In this document: piece by piece, positions 7,043 to 15,594 of the stretch
How the letters are laid out: each line of letters begins with the position of its first letter
Numbering within the stretch: position 1 is the stretch's first letter
Assembly: GCF_000812945.1 (NCBI RefSeq)
Contig: NZ_JSYM01000002.1
Coordinates: 434,001-498,000 of the forward strand
Source: Flavobacterium sp. AED
GTDB taxonomy: Bacteria > Bacteroidota > Bacteroidia > Flavobacteriales > Flavobacteriaceae
Reading direction: 5' to 3'
DNA: 64,000 nt
Notes under the pieces: model-generated
What the model saw: the letters and a program-made list of their open reading frames with translations, nothing else
Database searches by the model: none
Told to the model about the DNA's origin: nothing
Translations under genes and position numbers: made by a program

Positions 7043-7930
7043 ATGATGGATAAAAACGCACATACTTTAATCAATCCCCAAAACGGGAATCTGGCTTTCA
7101 AATTATTTACTTTTGAAGACAACAGTCCTTTTGATCACCTGCAACGGCTGAATTATTATTCGCTGATTTGGATTAAAAAAGGAAAAGGAACGGTAAAAGT
7201 GGATTTCTCGGAATATTATTTTGGGGAGAATGTTTTGTTGGCTTTTGCACCGTACCAACCGTTTCTATTGCAAACCAAAGAAAAAATAGAAGGCGTAGTG
7301 TTGAATTTTCATCCGGATTTTTTCTGTATTCACAAGCACCAAGCCGAAGTAGCATGTAATGGAATTTTGTTTAATAACATCTACGAACCGCCCTATGTTT
7401 TGATTGATGAAGGTGCCAAAAATACGTTGGAAATGGTTTTGGAACAAATAAAAATAGAAATGCAAAATCCAGCTTTGGCACAATATGAGTTGTTGATTTC
7501 GTACTTGAAAATTTTCCTGATTACGGCTTCCCGATTGAAAGATCAATTGCAAATCCAAGAATCAAAAACAGTCTTGGATGCCAAAGAACCTTTTATTCTT
7601 CAGAATTTAAAGAATTACATCGAACTGCATTTCAAGACGAAACATTCTGCCAGCGATTATGCAAATTTGTTGAACCTGACTCCAAAAGCATTGGCGAAAA
7701 TAACCAAAACCCATTTCAATAAAACCCTAACTAATTTAATTGCGGAGCGCATAATCATTGAAGCCAAAAGAGAATTGTATCTGACGAACAAAGCGGTAAA
7801 AGAAATCGCTTATGAATTAGGCTATGAGGACGAGCATTATTTTAGTCGTTTCTTCAAAAATAATGCTGACGTTTCTCCTCAAATGTATCGCGATACGGTT
7901 GGTTTTGCCCGTGCCATGGGACAGCAGTAA
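7043..7930 (+). CDS. AraC family transcriptional regulator
   Basis: This 295-residue regulator has an N-terminal cupin-like sensing half (about residues 10-160; DHLQRLNYYSLIWIKKGKGT is typical) and a C-terminal double helix-turn-helix (about 190-290). The second HTH carries the signature KEIAYELGYEDEHYFSRFFKNNADVSPQMYR. It should activate transcription in response to a small ligand, most likely of its own DUF1348 operon. The start is the first of two adjacent ATGs. The gene ends three bases from the stop of the convergent thrC, with no terminator between, which fits insertion exactly at the thrC end. Confidence 0.9.
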   Translation: MMDKNAHTLINPQNGNLAFKLFTFEDNSPFDHLQRLNYYSLIWIKKGKGTVKVDFSEYYFGENVLLAFAPYQPFLLQTKEKIEGVVLNFHPDFFCIHKHQAEVACNGILFNNIYEPPYVLIDEGAKNTLEMVLEQIKIEMQNPALAQYELLISYLKIFLITASRLKDQLQIQESKTVLDAKEPFILQNLKNYIELHFKTKHSASDYANLLNLTPKALAKITKTHFNKTLTNLIAERIIIEAKRELYLTNKAVKEIAYELGYEDEHYFSRFFKNNADVSPQMYRDTVGFARAMGQQ

Positions 7931-7933
7931 TTG

Positions 7934-9223
7934 TTATCCCAAAAACGCTTTCAATTCCTCGTAGGTTTTAATTTTTGTACTTATTTTCTCTTTTCCTAAT
8001 ACACTTTCAATTTGTGTAGGGATAGGCAATTTTACGTTTAATGTTGGTTCCACCGTGTCCAAAAATTTAATTGGATGCGCAGTTTCTAAGAAAATACCAA
8101 TCGCATTCGGGTGGTTTTGCAATTCTTTTTTCAATCCCAAATAACCAACTGCTCCGTGAGGTTCTGCTATATAACCATCTGTATTGTAAATGGTTTTCAT
8201 GGCTTCGATAGTTTCTGCATCTGAAAATGTAAACGAAGAGAAATCTTTTTTGAATTGCTCTAAATCGTTTTGATACATTTCCTGAATTCGGATGAAATTA
8301 CTTGGATTCCCAACATCCATAGCATTAGAAATCGTTGCTATCGAAGGTTTTGGATCGTAAATTCCGTTTTCTAAAAATCTTGGAACTGTATCATTCACAT
8401 TCGTAGAAGCTACAAAATGTTCAACAGGCAAGCCCATTTTTTTAGCAATGATACCTGCGCAAATATTTCCAAAATTCCCACTTGGACAAGAGAAAACTAA
8501 CGGTTTGTTCTGTTTCTTTAATGCTTTATAGGCAAAGAAGAAATAAAACATTTGGGGCAACCAGCGCGCAATATTAATCGAATTTGCCGAAGTCAGATTT
8601 TTATGTTTTAAGCTCTCATCCAAGAACGCTTTTTTCACCATATCCTGACAATCATCAAAAACACCGTCTACCTGAAGCGCTTTTATATTCTGTCCTAAAG
8701 TTGTCAATTGTCGTTCCTGAATATCACTCACTTTTCCAGATGGATACAGAATAATAACTTCAACGCCTTTTACACCAAGAAAACCACTGGCTACAGCACC
8801 ACCAGTATCACCGGAAGTAGCTACAAGAACCGTGTTTTTACTGTCTTTGTTATCTTTATTGAAATAACCCAAACAACGTGACATGAAACGTGCGCCTACG
8901 TCTTTAAAAGCCATCGTTGGACCATGAAACAATTCAAGGGAATAAATGTCTTTTTCTACTTCAACCACTGGGAAATCAAAACACAAAGTTTCGGCAATGA
9001 TTTGTTTTAAGGTTGCTTCCGGGATTTCGTCACCTACAAATTGTTGAATCGCTTCAAAAGCAATTTCCTCGTTGCTTAAATTTTCGATAGTATCAAAAAA
9101 AGCAGGAGCTAAAGGGGTAATGTTTTCAGGAAAATACAATCCTTTATCTGTTGCTAATCCTTGTATTACGGCTTCTTGAAAAGAAACTTTTGGTGCGTTA
9201 TGGTTTAAACTGTAATATTTCAT
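7934..9223 (-). CDS. thrC: Threonine synthase
   Basis: The 429-residue pyridoxal-phosphate enzyme turns O-phosphohomoserine into threonine, the last step of the pathway. Visible are MKYYSLNHNAPKVSFQEAV at the start, the PLP-lysine motif HGPTMAFKDVGARFMSR (about residues 94-110), the phosphate-binding ATSGDTGGAVASGF, and FSCPSGNFGNICAG. The length is normal for the E. coli-type enzyme. It is the last gene of the thr operon on the minus strand, 74 bases after thrB. Its last 177 bases are duplicated at 6332-6508 as a remnant, which suggests that the present 3' end arrived with the neighbouring insertion. Confidence 0.96.
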   Translation of the reverse strand: MKYYSLNHNAPKVSFQEAVIQGLATDKGLYFPENITPLAPAFFDTIENLSNEEIAFEAIQQFVGDEIPEATLKQIIAETLCFDFPVVEVEKDIYSLELFHGPTMAFKDVGARFMSRCLGYFNKDNKDSKNTVLVATSGDTGGAVASGFLGVKGVEVIILYPSGKVSDIQERQLTTLGQNIKALQVDGVFDDCQDMVKKAFLDESLKHKNLTSANSINIARWLPQMFYFFFAYKALKKQNKPLVFSCPSGNFGNICAGIIAKKMGLPVEHFVASTNVNDTVPRFLENGIYDPKPSIATISNAMDVGNPSNFIRIQEMYQNDLEQFKKDFSSFTFSDAETIEAMKTIYNTDGYIAEPHGAVGYLGLKKELQNHPNAIGIFLETAHPIKFLDTVEPTLNVKLPIPTQIESVLGKEKISTKIKTYEELKAFLG

Positions 9224-9297
9224 TTTTAAATTTACGATTTACGATATTTGATATACGATATTAAAACTCTAACATCGTATTTCGAATATCCAACTTC

Positions 9298-10218
9298 TTA
9301 TATTATTTTCATTCCTTCATCATTCACTTTCGAAACGTGAATTTCATACGGTAAATTCATGGCATCGTATACGGCGCTCATGGCTTTGGCGATTTTATCA
9401 GCGGTTTCCTTTCCTTTGCTTAAAGCAAAAATAGAAGGACCTGAACCTGATATTCCTGAACCTAAAGCTCCATTTTCGTAAGCTGTTTTTTTGATTAAAT
9501 CAAATCCCGGAATCAAGACACTACGCAACGGTTCCACGATTTCATCATGTAACGAACGTCCGATTAAATCATAATCTTTGGTGTACAATCCAGCGATTAA
9601 TCCGCCCACATTTCCCCATTGCGTGATAGCACTTTTCAAGGAAACGGTTTGTTTCAATACCGAACGCGCATCCGATGTTTTCAACTCAATTTGAGGATGA
9701 ACCACGGTGGCGTACAATTGGGAAGGACTTTCTATTTTGATAATGTCCAACGGATTTGAACTTCTTACCAACGTAAAGCCACCCAAAAGGGCAGGAGCAA
9801 CGTTATCGGCATGGGCATTTCCACTGGCTAATTTTTCGCCTTGCATAGCAAATAAAACCAATTCTTTTCGGGTAAATGGACGTCCCAATAATTCATTGAT
9901 TCCAAAAACAGCACCAGCTGAACTTGCGGCACTACTGCCAATTCCGCTTCCGGCTTTGATGTGTTTGTAGATTTCGATTTCAAATCCAAACTCCGTTTCA
10001 ATTGCTTCCAACATCGCCAAAGCAGATACTCCAGCAACATTTTTTTCGGTTTCCAAAGGCAAGTCGGCACCCACAATTTTAGTGATACGAATTCCTTTTA
10101 TGTCTGATTTTCGAATAATCATTTCGTCACCCGCAGTTTCTAAACAAAGGCCAAGTACATCAAATCCACAGGATAGATTGGCAATTGTGGCGGGGCAAAA
10201 TATTTTTATTTCATTCAT
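9298..10218 (-). CDS. thrB: Homoserine kinase
   Basis: The 306-residue GHMP-family kinase phosphorylates homoserine with ATP. The N-terminus IKIFCPATIANLSCGFDVLGL is the substrate-binding segment, GSGIGSSAASSAGAVFG (about residues 91-107) is the GHMP ATP loop, and GALGSGISGSGPSIFAL near residue 250 is the third GHMP motif. It lies between thrA and thrC on the same strand, giving the standard order thrA-thrB-thrC. The gap to thrA is short (39 bases) and filled by a palindromic repeat that may weaken read-through. Confidence 0.96.
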   Translation of the reverse strand: MNEIKIFCPATIANLSCGFDVLGLCLETAGDEMIIRKSDIKGIRITKIVGADLPLETEKNVAGVSALAMLEAIETEFGFEIEIYKHIKAGSGIGSSAASSAGAVFGINELLGRPFTRKELVLFAMQGEKLASGNAHADNVAPALLGGFTLVRSSNPLDIIKIESPSQLYATVVHPQIELKTSDARSVLKQTVSLKSAITQWGNVGGLIAGLYTKDYDLIGRSLHDEIVEPLRSVLIPGFDLIKKTAYENGALGSGISGSGPSIFALSKGKETADKIAKAMSAVYDAMNLPYEIHVSKVNDEGMKII

Positions 10219-10232
10219 AGTTTTTATTTTAC

Positions 10233-10261
10233 GTAGAGACGTTGCATTGTAACGTCTCTAC
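10233..10261. repeat. REP-like palindrome between thrA and thrB
   Basis: GTAGAGACGTT (10233-10243) and AACGTCTCTAC (10251-10261) are perfect 11-bp arms with a seven-base loop. The GTAGAGACGTT palindrome is a wording I recall from interspersed repeats in several phyla. The right arm contains the thrA stop codon (10258-10260). Confidence 0.65.
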
Positions 10262-12705
10262 ACGTTTCCAATTCTGATTACATCAGCAAATATTCCTGAA
10301 GCGGTAACTGCAGCTCCTGCACCGGCACCTTTTATCAATAAAGGTTGGTCTACATAACGATCCGTAAAGAATAAAACAATATTGTCTTTTCCTTCCAGAT
10401 TGTAAAAAGGATGATCTTTAGGAATGAATCTTAAACCAACATTTGCTTTTCCATTTTCAAATTGTGCTACATATTTCAAACGGGATTCTTTGCTCAAGGC
10501 TTCCTTATAAATAGTTTCAAAATGAGAAGCGTGTTTCAGTAAAGATTCAAAAAACGCTTCATTTGATGTAGTATCTAAACACTCAGCAGGCATGAAAGAT
10601 TCGTTGACAATCTCGTCAATTTCCATTTTATAACCACTTTCTCTAATCAAGATTAATATCTTTCTGGCAACGTCAATTCCGCTTAAATCAATCTTAGGGT
10701 CTGGTTCAGTAAATCCTTGTACACCAGCTTCTTTAACGACATCATGAAAAGTATTGTTTTCATCAAAATTATTAAAGATAAAGTTTAAACTTCCGGATAA
10801 AACAGCCTGGATTTTATTCACTTTATCACCTGAGGCAATCAAGTTTTTTACGGTATCAATAATCGGTAATCCAGCTCCAACGTTGGTTTCAAATAGAAAA
10901 GGAGCGTTGAATTGTCTGGATAGTTTTTTTAGTTTTTTATAGTTGTCGTACTCAGAAGCACAGGCAATTTTATTACAAGTTACTACGGCAATATTGCGTT
11001 TTAAATATTGTTCGTAGGTTTTAGATACGCTTTCATTTGCAGTAATATCAACAAAAATACTGTTACGTAAATTGAGTTCTTTTACATTCGAAATGAATTT
11101 TTCTTTATCAGCAGGTTCGCCAGTTTCCAATAAAAATTGCCATTCTTTTAGAGAGATTCCATCTTCATCAAAATACATTTTTCGTGAATTAGACAAAGCG
11201 ATAACGCGTAGGTTTATTTTCAGATTGTCTTTTAAGAATTTCTTTTGTTGGTGAATTTGTTCGATGAATTTTTCACCTACATTTCCAACACCCATTACAA
11301 ACAGGTTTAATTGTTTGGTGTTTTCTTCAAAAAAGTTTTCGTGCAACGTATTCAATGCTTTTTTTACATCTCTTTCGTTTATAACAGCCGAAATATTCCT
11401 TTCGGAAGCACCTTGAGCAATCGCTCTGATGTTTACGTTATTTTTACCCAAAGTGCTAAACATTCGGCCGCTTAAACCTTGGTGATTTTTCATGTTTTCG
11501 CCTACCAAAGCAATGATGCAAAGGTTTTTTTCAACGATACATGGATCAATTTTGTTTTGTAAAATCTCAATTTCAAAAGCTTTATTGATTGCTTCTTCAG
11601 CAATATCAGCATCCGAATTTAAAATTCCTATACAGATTGAATGCTCCGATGAAGCTTGAGTAATGAAAATTACATTGATGCTTTCATGTGATAATACTTC
11701 AAAAAGTCTTTTAGACGAACCTGTAACACCAATCATTCCGGGTCCTTCAAGTGTAATCAAAGTAATATTGTCGATATGGCTAATTCCTTTTACAGGATTT
11801 GTGTGAACCATTTCTTGATTTGAAATATAAGTTCCTTCGGCTTCTGGTTCAAAAGTATTTTTGATATGAATTGGAATATTCTTTCTCAATACCGGTTGAA
11901 TCGTTGGTGGATATAAAACTTTGGCACCAAAATGCGACAACTCCATCGCTTCCTGATAGGAAATGAAGGCGATTGGTTGTGCTTGTTTTACAATTTTCGG
12001 ATTAGCTGTAAACATTCCGTTTACATCAGTCCAAATTTCCAAGTCAGATGCATTCAATGCTCCAGCAATAATTGCGGCAGTATAATCGGAACCACCACGA
12101 CCTAAAGTAGTGTTGATGCCATCAAGGGATGCGGCAATAAATCCGGGCATTACAACTACTTGATTCTCATTCGAAGCAAAGAAATCAGCGATTAGTTGAT
12201 TTGAAACTTCAAAATTTACGGTAGCTTTTCCGAAATGATTATCCGTTTTTATTAATTCGCGGCTGTCTTTATAACTGCTGTTTTTTAGATTTTGTTTTAA
12301 TGCTTCAGAAATGATGTAAGAAGACAGTAATTCACCAAAACTTAAAATAGTATCGGAAGTTCTGGCGGATAATTCACCCAAAAGAAAACAACCGTCCAGT
12401 AATGTTTCAAGATGATTTATTATTCTTTTTATATGACTTAACAAACTGCTTTGTTCGCTTACAGGAATAAATTCTTTTAAGGCATCTAAATGTTTTTTCT
12501 CTATTTCGGCAAGAATATCTTTGAAACTTTCATCTCCGGCAGCCGCTTTTTGCGAAGCAAGCTGAAGCAGGTCAGTGACTTTACTAAAAGCAGAAACCAC
12601 TACTACTAATTTTTCTTCTTTTGCTTTATTGATGACGATATCTAGTACCAGTTTTATATTTTGTGCATTGGCAACCGAAGTTCCGCCAAATTTTAATACT
12701 TTCAT
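10258..12705 (-). CDS. thrA: Bifunctional aspartate kinase / homoserine dehydrogenase
   Basis: The 815-residue fusion carries out the first and third steps of threonine synthesis. The N-terminal aspartokinase starts with MKVLKFGGTSVANA and contains GFIAASLDGINTTLGRGGSD. Two ACT-type regulatory segments lie at about 315-460 (TLEGPGMIGVTGSSKRLFEVL and ALVGENMKNHQGLSGRMFS), which usually bind threonine for feedback control. The C-terminal homoserine dehydrogenase begins at about 465 with LFVMGVGNVGEKF, a Rossmann loop, and contains FLFETNVGAGLPIIDTVKNL. It is the first structural gene after the leader peptide. The C-terminus ends within a palindromic repeat that supplies the TAG stop. Confidence 0.97.
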   Translation of the reverse strand: MKVLKFGGTSVANAQNIKLVLDIVINKAKEEKLVVVVSAFSKVTDLLQLASQKAAAGDESFKDILAEIEKKHLDALKEFIPVSEQSSLLSHIKRIINHLETLLDGCFLLGELSARTSDTILSFGELLSSYIISEALKQNLKNSSYKDSRELIKTDNHFGKATVNFEVSNQLIADFFASNENQVVVMPGFIAASLDGINTTLGRGGSDYTAAIIAGALNASDLEIWTDVNGMFTANPKIVKQAQPIAFISYQEAMELSHFGAKVLYPPTIQPVLRKNIPIHIKNTFEPEAEGTYISNQEMVHTNPVKGISHIDNITLITLEGPGMIGVTGSSKRLFEVLSHESINVIFITQASSEHSICIGILNSDADIAEEAINKAFEIEILQNKIDPCIVEKNLCIIALVGENMKNHQGLSGRMFSTLGKNNVNIRAIAQGASERNISAVINERDVKKALNTLHENFFEENTKQLNLFVMGVGNVGEKFIEQIHQQKKFLKDNLKINLRVIALSNSRKMYFDEDGISLKEWQFLLETGEPADKEKFISNVKELNLRNSIFVDITANESVSKTYEQYLKRNIAVVTCNKIACASEYDNYKKLKKLSRQFNAPFLFETNVGAGLPIIDTVKNLIASGDKVNKIQAVLSGSLNFIFNNFDENNTFHDVVKEAGVQGFTEPDPKIDLSGIDVARKILILIRESGYKMEIDEIVNESFMPAECLDTTSNEAFFESLLKHASHFETIYKEALSKESRLKYVAQFENGKANVGLRFIPKDHPFYNLEGKDNIVLFFTDRYVDQPLLIKGAGAGAAVTASGIFADVIRIGNV

Positions 12706-12753
12706 TGTATATGTTTTATTTTAAAAATGCAATGTTTTTTATACATCCAAAAT

Positions 12754-12774
12754 CTTTCTCCTTTCAGGAAAAAG
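12754..12774 (-). terminator. Possible attenuator hairpin of the thr leader
   Basis: On the minus strand CTTTTTCC / GGAGAAAG (one G-T pair) forms a stem between the leader peptide stop and thrA, followed by ATTTT. A second palindrome, TACCCCTTAGGGGTA (12806-12820), overlaps the leader stop and could compete with it. The U-tract is weak, so the exact terminator and antiterminator remain uncertain. Confidence 0.4.
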
Positions 12775-12810
12775 TATAATAAATTAGGATTATATGTAAA
12801 ATGAATACCC

Positions 12811-12912
12811 CTAAGGGGTAGTTGTAGTTGTTGTAGCAGTAGATGTAACAGAAATTGCAACCCAGTTTTGAGTTGTTATCGAAGATTGATATGTTGATCT
12901 GTTGTTTACCAT
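12811..12912 (-). CDS. thrL: Threonine-rich thr operon leader peptide
   Basis: A 33-codon frame directly behind a consensus promoter and 105 bases before thrA ends in AISVTSTATTTTTTP then TAG. Eleven of 33 residues are Thr, six of them consecutive near the stop, with two Ile and several Val. This is the design of the enterobacterial thr leader peptide: ribosomes slow at Thr codons when threonyl-tRNA is short, and the leader RNA refolds to let the operon be read. The peptide is not expected to have a function of its own. The ATG lies 10 bases after the -7 box, so the mRNA leader is very short. It is too short for routine gene calling. Confidence 0.85.
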   Translation of the reverse strand: MVNNRSTYQSSITTQNWVAISVTSTATTTTTTP

Positions 12913-12922
12913 TTTGATTTCC

Positions 12923-12952
12923 CAAAAGTACAGTTTTTTATAAAAACCAAAA
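12923..12952 (-). promoter_or_regulatory. Promoter of the thr operon
   Basis: The minus strand reads TTTG (12948-12951), 17 bases, then TACTTTTG (12923-12930), a full match to the Bacteroidota -33/-7 consensus. Transcription should begin just before the leader peptide start. Confidence 0.8.
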
Positions 12953-13358
12953 CATTAAATTCAGTTTTTGCGAATATTTTAAAAATTCAATCGCATTTGG
13001 ATTAAAAATAAATATTTTTCAATAAATATCCTTTTCGTTGGCATGATTCTTATAATTGTCTGAATTTTATAACGCTGTTGAGTGGTTGTGTCTCACTTTT
13101 GATTAAACTTAAATTCTAAATTCATTCCTATTTGTAGTTAATACACTCTGAATTTCTTTAATTTTATGCCAATAAATTAGTTCATAGTATAAATTCAACC
13201 GGTATTCTAAACTAAGAATTTTAATAATCTTAAATATAGGATAATTTGCATGAAATCTATTATTTGGTTTTTTTTGAATATGAATTTTAAATTATTATTA
13301 AAAAATGTTGCTTTTTAATATTGATTTATTCAATTTTGGGCACTTAAATACAATTGGA
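12953..13358. other. Intergenic region between thr promoter and hutH
   Basis: About 400 AT-rich bases between divergent operons. CAATTTTG at 13331-13338, with TTG near 13308 about 20 bases upstream, is a weak candidate for the hutH promoter. I see no open frame, RNA gene or repeat here. Confidence 0.4.
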
Positions 13359-14873
13359 ATGGAAAACACACATTATATAAGCACTGAAGTACTTTCATTA
13401 GAGGTTTTAAACGAGATTATTGCGCATCATAAAACAATAGCATTATCAGACGAGGCAAAAGTAAATATCCAAAAATGCAGGGATTATTTGGATAAAAAAA
13501 TGGCAACGCATTCAGCACCTATTTATGGAATTAATACTGGTTTTGGTTCACTTTGTAATGTGAAAATTTCGAATGAAAACTTATCGAAATTGCAAGAAAA
13601 TCTAGTAAAATCACATTCTTGTGGAACAGGGGAGGAAGTTCCGAATGAAGTTGTTAAACTGATGTTGTTACTCAAAATTCAATCGTTGAGCTATGGGCAT
13701 TCCGGAATTCAATTGCAAACAGTGGAGCGATTGATTGCCTTTTATAATAATGATATTTTGCCAGTAATTTATACGCAAGGTTCACTTGGTGCTTCGGGCG
13801 ATTTAGCTCCGTTGGCACATTTATCCTTGCCTTTATTAGGAGAAGGTGATGTGTGTTTTGAAGGTAAAAAAGTACATTCCAGTGAAGTTTTGAAGCGTTT
13901 TAATTGGGAACCAATTATTTTACAATCCAAAGAAGGTTTGGCTTTATTAAATGGTACTCAGTTCATGAGTGCTTATGGTGCACATATTTTGATGAAAGCG
14001 AATAAGTTTTCTTATTTAGCGGATTTGATAGGAACTATTTCTCTTGAAGGATTTGATGGTAGAATCGAACCTTTTCATGAATTGATTCATTTTATTCGTC
14101 CTCACAAAGGACAAATTGTAACTGCAAATCGTATAAAAGGTTTTCTCGAAGGAAGCGAAATTATTGAGCAAGAAAAAACACATGTCCAAGATCCATATTC
14201 TTTTAGATGTATGCCACAAGTTCACGGTGCTTCAAAAGATGCTTTTGATTATGTAAAAAAAGTGTTCAAAACGGAAATCAATTCGGTGACGGATAATCCT
14301 AATATATTTATTGAAAGTGACCAAATCATCTCCGGAGGTAATTTTCATGGACAACCATTAGCGTTAGCATTGGATTTCATGGCAATTGCTTTGGCAGAAT
14401 TAGGTAGCATTTCGGAGCGCAGAACCTATCAATTGATATCAGGTCTGCGTAATCTTCCTGCATTTTTAGTGGATAATCCAGGGTTGAACTCCGGTTTGAT
14501 GATTCCACAATATACAGCTGCCAGTATTGCAAGCCAGAATAAGCAATTAGCAACTCCTGCCAGTATCGATAGCATCGTGTCCAGCAACGGACAGGAAGAC
14601 CATGTAAGTATGGGGGCAAATGGCGCTACAAAAGCGTTGCGTGTTATGGATAATCTGGAGCGAATTTTAGCAATAGAATTGATGAACGCTTCACAAGCCA
14701 TAGAATATAGAAGACCATTGCAATCCAGTGATTTTATCGAAATGTTTTTAAATGCGTATCGTGAGGAAGTTCCTTTGGTAAAAGAGGACCGAATTTTGCA
14801 TTACGACATTGAAAAAACAGTTTCTTTTTTAAATAGTTTTCAAATTGAAGATGATTTGTTAACGATAACTTAA
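13359..14873 (+). CDS. hutH: Histidine ammonia-lyase
   Basis: This enzyme removes ammonia from histidine to give urocanate. The Ala145-Ser146-Gly147 triad in GSLGASGDLAPLAHLSLPLL forms the MIO cofactor by self-cyclisation. NLVKSHSCGTG carries the Ser-His pair typical of histidine-specific members, as opposed to tyrosine or phenylalanine lyases. QEDHVSMGANGATKALRV is the C-terminal signature. The ATG at 13359 (MENTHYIS) is preferred to one 18 codons upstream, because a candidate promoter box lies between them and the extension looks non-coding. The length of 504 residues is normal. No other hut gene is nearby, so it stands alone. Confidence 0.9.
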   Translation: MENTHYISTEVLSLEVLNEIIAHHKTIALSDEAKVNIQKCRDYLDKKMATHSAPIYGINTGFGSLCNVKISNENLSKLQENLVKSHSCGTGEEVPNEVVKLMLLLKIQSLSYGHSGIQLQTVERLIAFYNNDILPVIYTQGSLGASGDLAPLAHLSLPLLGEGDVCFEGKKVHSSEVLKRFNWEPIILQSKEGLALLNGTQFMSAYGAHILMKANKFSYLADLIGTISLEGFDGRIEPFHELIHFIRPHKGQIVTANRIKGFLEGSEIIEQEKTHVQDPYSFRCMPQVHGASKDAFDYVKKVFKTEINSVTDNPNIFIESDQIISGGNFHGQPLALALDFMAIALAELGSISERRTYQLISGLRNLPAFLVDNPGLNSGLMIPQYTAASIASQNKQLATPASIDSIVSSNGQEDHVSMGANGATKALRVMDNLERILAIELMNASQAIEYRRPLQSSDFIEMFLNAYREEVPLVKEDRILHYDIEKTVSFLNSFQIEDDLLTIT

Positions 14874-14894
14874 CATTAGCTTAAAATAATGAAC

Positions 14895-14902
14895 TAATTT
14901 TG
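14895..14902 (+). promoter_or_regulatory. Candidate -7 box of the DUF47-PiT operon
   Basis: TAATTTTG matches TAnnTTTG and lies 19 bases before the DUF47 start, downstream of the hutH stop. No clear -33 TTTG is seen at the right distance. Confidence 0.5.
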
Positions 14903-14921
14903 CAGTTCTAAAATATATAAA

Positions 14922-15566
14922 ATGTCAATAAATAGTATTTTCCAGTTTTTAGTTCCAAAAGACAAAAAATTCTTTCCTCTTTTTGAAGAAGCATCCAGTA
15001 ATTTAATTGAATTAGCTTCAAACTTACACGAAGCAGTGAATCTTCCTTTGAAAGAAAGAGAAGTTCTTTTTCAAAAAATTGATGCTTTAGAGCAAAAAGG
15101 AGAAGACATCACACGTCAGACAAATTTAGAATTGAGCAGAAACTTTATTACTCCTTTTGATAGAGAAGATATTCACTCTTTGATTACTTCAATAGACAAT
15201 GTTGCTGATAATCTTCATGGTGCTGCCAGTAGAATGAGATTATATCAGGTGGATAAGATTACAAAATCAATCAGAAAACTGACAGAAATAAATCTTGAAG
15301 CGTGTCAGAATATTGATGTTGCGGTAAAAGAATTGAGAAGTTTCAAAAAAATCAAGAATATTACGGATGCTTGCGCACGAATCAGTAAGTTGGAAAATAA
15401 ATCGGATAATGTTTATAATAAAGCAGTATTCGAAATATTTGAAAATGAAACTGATGCCAAAAACATTATAAAATATAAAGAGGTCTTATCTGTTTTGGAA
15501 TCAGCTACAGACAAATGTAAAAGTGTAGCAAGTGTTTTAGAATCTATTTCTGTAAAACATTCTTAA
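14922..15566 (+). CDS. DUF47 / PhoU-like phosphate transport accessory protein
   Basis: The 214-residue all-helical protein belongs to the DUF47 family (PhoU-like). It starts SINSIFQFLVPKDKKFFPLFEE, as the family does, and has the metal-binding type segments EQKGEDITRQTNLELSRNFITPFDREDIHSLI and IDNVADNLHGAASRMRLY. It is cytoplasmic and thought to regulate the low-affinity phosphate transporter encoded next to it. The pit gene begins 28 bases after its stop, so the two form an operon. This pairing is widespread in bacteria. Confidence 0.92.
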   Translation: MSINSIFQFLVPKDKKFFPLFEEASSNLIELASNLHEAVNLPLKEREVLFQKIDALEQKGEDITRQTNLELSRNFITPFDREDIHSLITSIDNVADNLHGAASRMRLYQVDKITKSIRKLTEINLEACQNIDVAVKELRSFKKIKNITDACARISKLENKSDNVYNKAVFEIFENETDAKNIIKYKEVLSVLESATDKCKSVASVLESISVKHS

Positions 15567-15594
15567 TTCAATCAGTTTAGACTGAAATATATTT

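Noticed and set aside
13305..13358. Upstream ATG of hutH giving an 18-residue extension
   Set aside because: The extension (LLFNIDLFNFGHLN) is not part of the family, and a candidate -7 box lies inside it.
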